Shown here: positions 1 to 5,202 of the stretch, piece by piece | Layout: every line of letters begins with the position of its first letter | Position numbering within the stretch: position 1 is the stretch's first letter | Origin: Paracoccaceae bacterium | Lineage (GTDB): Bacteria > Pseudomonadota > Alphaproteobacteria > Rhodobacterales > Rhodobacteraceae | Reading direction: 5' to 3' | NCBI GenBank assembly: GCA_027030435.1 | Contig: JALVEX010000055.1 | Span: 1 to 5,202 of the forward strand | Length of the DNA: 5,202 nt | Notes under the pieces: model-generated | What the model was told of the DNA's origin: nothing | What the model saw: the letters and a program-made list of their open reading frames with translations, nothing else | Databases searched by the model: none | Translations under genes and position numbers: made by a program

Positions 1-489
1 CGCCAGTGCACCGGCGTCGTCCCGCCCTTCGATGCCGAGCCGGTAAGAGGCATGGCAGCCGGTGCAATTGCCCATCAGGCTGCCAAGCTCGCCGACCACG
101 GCCAGCGGATCATCAGTGCCGGCAATGAAATCTGCGAGATCATCAAAGGCCTGATGGGTGCCGAGGCCGAGGGTCTTGAAATCAAGCGGCAGCTTGCGGA
201 TGATCGCCCCTTCGCCTTTCGCCGCCGCCATCCCCGAGGCACGCGCAAGGCGCTCGGCCTCAGCGAGATCGCCATCTGCCGCGGCCTGGGCGATCCCCTG
301 CACCGTTTCCAGAAGCCCGCGCATCTCGCCGAGCACCTTGTTGCGCTCGTCGGCGGTGAGCAGCACCACCGTGCGCCCGTCATCCGCCCTCACCGTCTGG
401 CCGGCGATTATGAATTTCCAGGTCATCGCGCCCAGCAAAACCGCCAGGATCAGGCTCAGAAGCCATCCCGCCCTGCATTTCATGCTCAT
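1..489 (-). CDS. Membrane-anchored cytochrome c'/c556-type monoheme protein (partial, 3' end missing)
   Basis: The minus strand is open for 163 codons from an ATG at 489 to the left edge with no stop, so the C-terminus lies outside the window. Visible parts in order: a short N-terminus with Lys4 and Arg6, one hydrophobic segment at about residues 9-29 (membrane anchor or signal peptide; V-R-A at 33-35 could be a cleavage site), a helical Ala/Leu/Glu-rich stretch, then N-CTGCH-ASYRL with heme cysteines 142 and 145 and ligand His146. A CxxCH motif near the C-terminus followed by Tyr/Phe-Arg is typical of the cytochrome c'/c556 four-helix fold, so the missing part is probably short. The start at 489 is preferred because GGAG lies 6 nt upstream; an in-frame ATG at 501 is an alternative. 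A TATGAT on the minus strand (523-528) could be its -10 box, but I see no good -35. The gene is divergent from leuA. An electron-transfer role is inferred; the partner is unknown. Confidence 0.85.
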   Translation of the reverse strand, partial: MSMKCRAGWLLSLILAVLLGAMTWKFIIAGQTVRADDGRTVVLLTADERNKVLGEMRGLLETVQGIAQAAADGDLAEAERLARASGMAAAKGEGAIIRKLPLDFKTLGLGTHQAFDDLADFIAGTDDPLAVVGELGSLMGNCTGCHASYRLGIEGRDDAGALA

Positions 490-549
490 GTCGGTCTCCA
501 TTCTGCCTCTTACATTCGGGCTATCATAAGGCCAAGGGCTCCGCGTGCT

Positions 550-578
550 CTGACATAGCTCAATTGGCAGCCCACAAT
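550..578 (+). promoter_or_regulatory. Candidate upstream promoter for the leu leader/leuA
   Basis: CTGACA (550-555, five of six to TTGACA) is followed after 17 nt by CACAAT (573-578, four of six to TATAAT). Transcription would begin near 585 and give a 5' UTR of roughly 37 nt before the leader ORF. There is still no Shine-Dalgarno-like sequence in that UTR. It competes with the TATATT-based promoter just downstream; which one is used cannot be decided from sequence. Confidence 0.3.
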
Positions 579-585
579 TTCGGGC

Positions 586-613
586 TTTATCTCGCCGCCA
601 AAGCGCGTATATT
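586..613 (+). promoter_or_regulatory. Candidate proximal promoter giving a leaderless leu leader transcript
   Basis: TATATT (608-613) is a five-of-six match to the -10 consensus in an otherwise GC-rich stretch. The best -35 at suitable spacing is weak (TTTATC, 586-591, 16-nt spacer). Transcription would start about 7-9 nt after the box, at 620-622, on or next to the A of the leader ATG at 622. This would explain why no ribosome binding site precedes that ATG. Confidence 0.4.
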
Positions 614-621
614 CTGCCCCC

Positions 622-717
622 ATGAATGCACCGGCACATATAACATGCAGCTGCGCAGCCCCGGCCGGGCTGCTGCTTGGCCGTGCCGGCCTTCTTCTCC
701 TCCTTAGCTGCCTCTGA
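622..717 (+). CDS. Leucine-rich leader peptide, probable leuA attenuator peptide
   Basis: This is a 31-codon ORF, ATG at 622 to TGA at 715-717, located 84 nt upstream of leuA and on the same strand. Nine of 31 codons are leucine: residues 17-19, residues 24-28 as a run of five, and residue 31, the last sense codon. The N-terminal half is Ala/Cys/Pro-rich with no membrane or domain character. A short ORF with clustered codons for the end-product amino acid directly upstream of the first gene of that pathway is the hallmark of ribosome-mediated attenuation, known from enterobacterial leu leaders. The stop codon lies inside the 5' arm of a perfect 10-bp hairpin (711-720 with 739-748), as expected if ribosome position decides RNA folding. 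No Shine-Dalgarno precedes the ATG. I infer a regulatory rather than structural role for the peptide. Confidence 0.8.
   Translation: MNAPAHITCSCAAPAGLLLGRAGLLLLLSCL
655..673 (+). promoter_or_regulatory. Hairpin inside the leader ORF, at the first Leu cluster
   Basis: GCAGCCC (655-661) pairs perfectly with GGGCTGC (667-673) around a 5-nt loop: seven GC-rich base pairs ending on the first leucine codons (670-678). A second small hairpin follows, GGCCG (679-683) with CGGCC (687-691) around TGC, ending at the second leucine run. Either could act as a polymerase pause hairpin that is opened by the translating ribosome. The pairing is seen in sequence; the role is inferred. Confidence 0.45.
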
Positions 718-762
718 ACGTGCCATGCCCGGCGCGAGCGTTCAGAGGTTGTGAGACGCGCC
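711..762 (+). promoter_or_regulatory. Competing RNA hairpins of the putative leu attenuator
   Basis: CCTCTGAACG (711-720) is perfectly complementary to CGTTCAGAGG (739-748), giving a 10-bp stem with an 18-nt loop; its 5' arm contains the leader stop codon. A competing fold pairs GGCGCG (731-736) with CGCGCC (757-762), or GCGTTCA (738-744) with 752-759 with one bulge, and cannot coexist with the first stem. This resembles an antiterminator/attenuator switch. Neither stem is followed by a U-tract: the bases after 748 begin TTGTGAG and those after 762 begin ACCATCC. Intrinsic termination is therefore not obvious, and Rho-dependent termination or control of leuA translation are alternatives. Which stem is the off state is unresolved. 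Confidence 0.6.
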
Positions 763-801
763 ACCATCCCGAAAGCTAAGGCAAAACCAGAGAGAAAACC
801 C

Positions 802-2361
<1,560 letters not shown>

Positions 2362-2381
2362 CGCCCCCGAAGAGATGATCC

Positions 2382-2421
2382 CGGGCCGGCATGAATTTCA
2401 CTTTTTCATCATGCCGGCCCG
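2382..2421 (+). terminator. Strong hairpin after leuA, probable transcript 3' end
   Basis: A perfect 13-bp inverted repeat starts 20 nt after the leuA stop: CGGGCCGGCATGA (2382-2394) pairs with TCATGCCGGCCCG (2409-2421), with a 14-nt AT-rich loop. No T-run follows (GTCATATCAGG), so it is not a canonical intrinsic terminator. It may be a U-poor terminator or a 3'-end stabiliser against exonucleases. Its position between leuA and the mre operon supports separate transcription units. Confidence 0.6.
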
Positions 2422-2467
2422 TCATATCAGGCAATATTCTTAATTACTTTACGAAATGCGATATACC
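2422..2467. other. AT-rich patch in the leuA-mreB intergenic region
   Basis: About 32 of 46 bases are A or T (roughly 70 percent), in sharp contrast with the flanking GC-rich DNA. It contains TTCTTA (2437-2442) spaced 17 nt from GATATA (2460-2465), a poor sigma70-like match. It could be an additional upstream mre promoter or a regulator-binding or DNA-melting region. I see no convincing operator and no coding sequence; the short ORF across 2391-2576 has no RBS and no protein-like character. Confidence 0.35.
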
Positions 2468-2547
2468 TTCCGGATCATCCTCCATCCCGCGCACCTGTTC
2501 TGACCCAAAGGCCAGCAAAAAGGTGCTGATCCCGCCCTTCCCCCCTC

Positions 2548-2577
2548 TTTACCGCCCCGCGCGCCCGCGCCTATAAG
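2548..2577 (+). promoter_or_regulatory. Candidate mreB operon promoter
   Basis: TTTACC (2548-2553, four of six to TTGACA) and TATAAG (2572-2577, five of six to TATAAT) are separated by 18 nt. Transcription would start near 2584 and give a 5' UTR of about 70 nt ahead of mreB. It is the best sigma70-like match I found in this intergenic region, although the spacer is unusually GC-rich. Confidence 0.45.
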
Positions 2578-2587
2578 AGCAGGGATC

Positions 2588-2625
2588 CACGGTGCCTTGC
2601 AGGCGCCCGTGACATTCGAAAATGT
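2588..2625 (+). promoter_or_regulatory. Tandem hairpins in the mreB 5' UTR
   Basis: CACGGTGCC (2588-2596) pairs with 2602-2611 (nine pairs, one bulged C at 2606, one G-U) around loop TTGCA. A smaller stem follows at once: ACATT (2612-2616) with AATGT (2621-2625) around CGAA. Both sit between the inferred start site near 2584 and the probable mreB ribosome binding site AAGGGG (2637-2642), which is left unpaired. They may protect the 5' end of the operon mRNA; regulation is only a possibility. Confidence 0.4.
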
Positions 2626-2652
2626 TGGAAAAGGACAAGGGGCACCCTCCGC

Positions 2653-3687
2653 ATGGCTGGATTTGGTTTGTTTTCGTCGGACATGGCAATCGATCTCGGG
2701 ACGGCGAACACGCTTGTCTATGTCAAGGGCAAGGGGATCATCCTCAACGAGCCCTCCGTCGTGGCCTACAACGTCAAGGACGGGGTGAAGAAGGTGCTGG
2801 CGGTCGGCGAGGACGCCAAGCTGATGCTTGGCCGCACGCCCGGCTCGATCGAGGCCATCCGCCCGATGCGCGAGGGCGTGATCGCCGATTTCGACGTGGC
2901 CGAGGAGATGATCAAGCATTTCATCCGCAAGGTCCACAAGCGCACCACCTTCTCCAAGCCCAAGATCATCGTCTGCGTGCCCCATGGCGCAACGCCTGTC
3001 GAAAAGCGGGCGATCCGCCAATCGGTGCTCTCTGCGGGCGCACGCCGCGCCGGGCTCATCGCCGAGCCGATCGCGGCGGCCATCGGCGCCGGCATGCCGA
3101 TCACCGATCCGACCGGCAACATGGTGGTGGATATCGGTGGCGGCACCACCGAGGTGGCGGTGCTCAGCCTTGGCGATATCGTCTATGCGCGCAGCGTGCG
3201 CGTGGGGGGAGACCGCATGGACGAGGCGATCGTTTCCTATCTGCGCCGCCAGCACAATCTCCTGATCGGCGAAAACACCGCCGAGCGCATCAAGACATCG
3301 ATCGGCACCGCCCGCATGCCCGATGACGGCCGCGGCGCGGTGATGCAGATCCGCGGGCGCGATCTTCTCAACGGCGTGCCCAAGGAAACCGAGATCAACC
3401 AGGCACAGGTGGCCGAGGCGCTTTCGGAAACGGTGCAGCAGATCTGCGAAGCGGTGATGACGGCGCTTGAGGCCACGCCGCCCGATCTGGCGGCGGATAT
3501 CGTCGATCGTGGGGTGATGCTCACCGGCGGCGGCGCGCTTCTCGGGGATCTCGATCTGGCGCTCAGGGAGCAGACAGGCCTTGCGATCTCGGTTGCCGAT
3601 GAATCGCTCAATTGCGTGGCGCTCGGCACCGGCAAGGCGCTCGAGCATGAAAAACGCCTGCGCCATGTGATCGACTACGACAGCTAG
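2653..3687 (+). CDS. mreB: Rod shape-determining actin homologue MreB
   Basis: MreB polymerises with ATP into short membrane-bound filaments that organise lateral cell wall synthesis with MreC, MreD, RodA and PBP2. The 344-residue product has the expected length and the actin-fold nucleotide motifs: phosphate-1 DLGTANT (14-20), the AEPIAAAIG connecting segment with the likely catalytic Glu138 (137-145), phosphate-2 DIGGGTTE (160-167) and the adenosine motif VMLTGGGALL (288-297). The N-terminus (MAGFGLFSSD) is short and hydrophobic, consistent with a membrane-binding tip. The start is supported by AAGGGG (2637-2642, 10 nt upstream) and by the alignment of SSDMAIDLG with MreB N-termini. It is the first gene of mreB-mreC-mreD-mrdA and is separated from leuA by a 291-nt region with its own candidate promoter. 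Nothing is missing or unusual. Confidence 0.98.
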   Translation: MAGFGLFSSDMAIDLGTANTLVYVKGKGIILNEPSVVAYNVKDGVKKVLAVGEDAKLMLGRTPGSIEAIRPMREGVIADFDVAEEMIKHFIRKVHKRTTFSKPKIIVCVPHGATPVEKRAIRQSVLSAGARRAGLIAEPIAAAIGAGMPITDPTGNMVVDIGGGTTEVAVLSLGDIVYARSVRVGGDRMDEAIVSYLRRQHNLLIGENTAERIKTSIGTARMPDDGRGAVMQIRGRDLLNGVPKETEINQAQVAEALSETVQQICEAVMTALEATPPDLAADIVDRGVMLTGGGALLGDLDLALREQTGLAISVADESLNCVALGTGKALEHEKRLRHVIDYDS

Positions 3688-3700
3688 GGCCCTCGGGCCC
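3687..3700 (+). promoter_or_regulatory. Intercistronic mini-hairpin between mreB and mreC
   Basis: GGGCC (3687-3691) pairs with GGCCC (3696-3700) around CTCG, which fits the stable YNMG tetraloop class. The stem begins on the last base of the mreB stop codon and ends one base before the mreC ribosome binding site GGGGA (3701-3705). It could slow 3'-to-5' decay of mreB mRNA or reduce mreC initiation relative to mreB. The function is inferred. Confidence 0.4.
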
Positions 3701-3712
3701 GGGGAACGGCCA

Positions 3713-4648
3713 GTGGCAAAGGAAAACACATCCGAATTCTACATCCGCCCGATCAGGCGAATCCTGACGGCGCTGGTGGTGCTTTTCCTCGCCGGCACAT
3801 TCATCCTGTGGCGGATCGACAGCCCGCGGGTGGAGCGCTTCCGGGCCGCGATCGTCGATCGCATCGTGCCCAGTTTCGAATGGGCCATGGCACCGGTAAC
3901 CGCGCTGGCCGACATGGCGGAGAATTTCCAGTCCTACCAGAAGCTCTACGAGCAGAATCAGCAATTGCGGCGCGAGCTTCAGCAGATGAAGGCCTGGAAG
4001 GAGGCCGCGCTGCAGCTCGAGCAGAAGAACGCCAAGCTTCTCGATCTCAACAAGGTGCGCCTCGATCCCAAGCTCACATATATCACCGGCGTGGTGCTGG
4101 CCGACAGCGGCTCACCTTTCCGCCAGTCCGTGCTGGTGAACGTGGGAGCGCGAGACGGCATCCGCGATGGCTGGGCGGCGGTGGACGGGCTTGGCCTCGT
4201 GGGCCGGATCTCGGGGCTCGGGCAGCGCACTGCCCGGGTGATCCTCCTGACCGACAGCAACAGCCGCATCCCCGTCACCATCCAGCCCTCTGGGCAGAAA
4301 GCCATTCTCGCCGGCGACAACACCGCCGCCCCGCCACTCGAATTTCTCGAAAAGCCCGAGCTGGTGCGACCGGGCGACAGCGTGATTTCCTCGGGCGATG
4401 GCGGGGTTTTCCCGGCCGGGCTGCTGGTGGGGCGCGTGGCCGAAGGGGCCGACAGGCGCCTGCGCGTTCGCCTTGCCGCCGATTACGAGCGGCTCGAATA
4501 TCTCAGAATCCTGCGCTCACGCCCCGCCGAGCCGATCACAAGCCCCGGCAGTCTGCTCACACCGCCTGCACCATCAGCCCCGAATACCTCCATGAATGGC
4601 TCCGATTCCTTGCCCCCATCCACCGCCGCGGATGACGGAGATGGTTGA
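3713..4648 (+). CDS. mreC: Rod shape-determining protein MreC
   Basis: MreC is the bitopic inner-membrane scaffold that links cytoplasmic MreB to periplasmic PBP2 and activates it. The 311-residue product shows a short basic cytoplasmic N-terminus, one transmembrane helix (about 17-34), a Gln/Glu/Lys-rich coiled coil (about 66-115), then the beta-rich MreC core (about 120-270). Family signatures in the core are VGARDGIRDGWAAVD (144-158), GLVGRISGL (161-169), LLTDSNSRIPV (178-188) and SGDGGVFPAGLLVGRV (227-242). The tail (271-311) is Pro/Ser/Thr-rich with an acidic end and is probably disordered. The start is a GTG, chosen because GGGGA lies 7 nt upstream and the basic residues before the membrane helix are retained. 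It follows mreB after 25 nt and its 3' end overlaps mreD. Confidence 0.96.
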   Translation: MAKENTSEFYIRPIRRILTALVVLFLAGTFILWRIDSPRVERFRAAIVDRIVPSFEWAMAPVTALADMAENFQSYQKLYEQNQQLRRELQQMKAWKEAALQLEQKNAKLLDLNKVRLDPKLTYITGVVLADSGSPFRQSVLVNVGARDGIRDGWAAVDGLGLVGRISGLGQRTARVILLTDSNSRIPVTIQPSGQKAILAGDNTAAPPLEFLEKPELVRPGDSVISSGDGGVFPAGLLVGRVAEGADRRLRVRLAADYERLEYLRILRSRPAEPITSPGSLLTPPAPSAPNTSMNGSDSLPPSTAADDGDG

Positions 4649-5180
4649 TTTTCCCCAGGCGCGAATATGGCTCTACCGGCTGTTGTTTCTCGGAATCTCA
4701 GGGCTGATCATCTTCTTCCATCTCCTGCCGCTCAGAACGACCCCCGGCGCCTGGCCCGGCCCCGATCTCCTGCAGGCCTTCGCCTATGCCTTCGTGCTGC
4801 GCAGGCCCGAATATGTGCCGCTGCTGCTGATCGCCTCCGTCATGTTCATCGCCGACATGCTCTTTCAGCGCCCCCCCGGCCTTCAGGCCGCGCTCGTGGT
4901 GATCGCATCCGAATTCCTGCGTCGGCGCCATCACCTGATGCGTGATCTCCCCTTCCTCGCGGAATGGGGCATCGTGGCTGCTCTGCTGATTGCCCTCACC
5001 CTCGCCCAGCGGCTGATACTGGTGCTCTTCCTCGTGCCTCGCCCGGCTCTCGGGCCAACGCTGATACAGCTTGCCATCACGATTGCCGTCTATCCCCTTG
5101 TTGTCGTGATCACACGCCATATCTTCGGAGTCAGAATGGCCACGCCCGCAGAGAGGGACGCCGTGAGGATCGGAACATGA
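4632..5180 (+). CDS. mreD: Rod shape-determining membrane protein MreD
   Basis: MreD is the polytopic inner-membrane member of the elongasome. From ATG 4632 it has 182 residues, close to the family norm, almost all hydrophobic, with about five or six membrane segments (near 12-33, 44-56, 61-78, 84-95, 111-135 and 143-165). Recognisable MreD-like parts include LLPLRTTPG (31-39), GPDLLQAFAYAFVLRRPEY (43-61) and ADMLFQRPPGL (74-84). The start is uncertain: in-frame ATGs lie at 4596, 4632 and 4641, and none has a good Shine-Dalgarno. 4632 gives a 17-nt overlap with mreC and avoids the Pro-rich extension from 4596. The missing RBS and the overlap suggest translation is coupled to mreC. The stop overlaps the mrdA start as ATGA. 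Confidence 0.93.
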   Translation: MTEMVDFPQARIWLYRLLFLGISGLIIFFHLLPLRTTPGAWPGPDLLQAFAYAFVLRRPEYVPLLLIASVMFIADMLFQRPPGLQAALVVIASEFLRRRHHLMRDLPFLAEWGIVAALLIALTLAQRLILVLFLVPRPALGPTLIQLAITIAVYPLVVVITRHIFGVRMATPAERDAVRIGT

Positions 5181-5202
5181 AGCGCTCGCCGAGAGACAAC
5201 GC
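5177..5202 (+). CDS. mrdA: Penicillin-binding protein 2 (partial, N-terminus only)
   Basis: An ATG at 5177 overlaps the mreD stop in an ATGA arrangement and has GAGGA (5165-5169) 7 nt upstream. Only eight full codons are visible (MKRSPRDN) before the right edge. A basic, Ser/Pro-containing start fits the cytoplasmic N-terminus of alphaproteobacterial PBP2. The usual gene after mreD in this group is mrdA, the elongation-specific peptidoglycan transpeptidase. The identity rests mainly on gene order and is not proved by the visible residues. Confidence 0.65.

Noticed and set aside
52..558. Plus-strand open frame opposite the cytochrome gene
   Set aside because: The minus strand encodes a coherent signal/anchor, helical body and CxxCH heme motif; the plus frame is Arg/His/Ala-rich noise.
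556..570. TAGCTCAATTGGCAG resembles a tRNA D-arm
   Set aside because: No matching acceptor stem, anticodon arm or T-arm (GGTTCGA-type) follows, so it is not a tRNA. A decayed tRNA fragment or attachment-site remnant cannot be shown, and chance is likely.
751..801. GTG at 751 as the leuA start
   Set aside because: The AGAGG before it is only 2 nt away and lies in a hairpin arm. The extra 17 residues are basic and unlike LeuA N-termini, and ATG 802 has better spacing to AGAGAG.
2440..2454. TTAATTACTTTACGA as a possible CtrA site (TTAA-N7-TTAA)
   Set aside because: Only one half-site is intact; the second is TTAC at the wrong spacing.
2391..2576. 61-codon ORF between leuA and mreB
   Set aside because: It starts inside the terminator-like hairpin, has no RBS, and is Pro/Ser/Arg-rich without protein character; it crosses the candidate mreB promoter.
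2449..3729. 426-codon open frame on the minus strand across mreB
   Set aside because: It is a shadow of mreB with low-complexity His/Arg/Ala/Gly composition and no recognisable motif; MreB is certain on the plus strand.
4596..4631. ATG at 4596 as the mreD start
   Set aside because: It would add a Pro-rich 12-residue extension atypical of MreD and lengthen the overlap with mreC to 53 nt; it also lacks a convincing RBS.

Overview
The window looks like ordinary core chromosome from a GC-rich alphaproteobacterium, most likely of the Rhodobacteraceae/Roseobacter group. This rests on the character of the LeuA, MreB, MreD and PBP2 N-terminal sequences and on strong G/C bias at third codon positions. 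I see no mobile elements, CRISPR arrays or other signs of recent transfer.

Layout, left to right. (1) Positions 1-489, minus strand: the 5' part of a gene for a membrane-anchored cytochrome c'/c556-type monoheme protein, which runs off the left edge just after its heme motif. (2) Positions 490-801: a divergent intergenic region. It holds candidate promoters and a previously uncalled 31-codon leader ORF (622-717) with nine leucine codons, followed by competing hairpins (711-748 and 731-762). This looks like a leucine attenuator for the next gene. (3) Positions 802-2361: leuA, complete 2-isopropylmalate synthase, the first committed step of leucine synthesis. (4) Positions 2362-2652: a 13-bp hairpin (probable 3' end of leuA mRNA), an AT-rich patch, a candidate promoter (2548-2577) and a stable 5'-UTR hairpin ahead of mreB. 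(5) Positions 2653-5202: the rod-shape/elongasome operon mreB-mreC-mreD-mrdA. Gaps are very short or the genes overlap (25-nt gap, 17-nt overlap, 4-nt ATGA overlap), and mrdA (PBP2) is cut by the right edge.

How the genes work together. The leader ORF and leuA form a probable self-contained feedback unit: shortage of charged leucyl-tRNA would stall ribosomes in the leader and change RNA folding upstream of leuA. The mre genes encode the MreB actin-like filament, the periplasmic scaffold MreC, the membrane protein MreD and the transpeptidase PBP2, which together direct lateral wall synthesis. No functional link between leuA and the mre operon is evident beyond adjacency.

The most interesting item is the putative leucine attenuator. 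It appears to be translated from a leaderless or nearly leaderless transcript, and its hairpins lack a normal U-tract, so the mechanism may not be textbook intrinsic termination.
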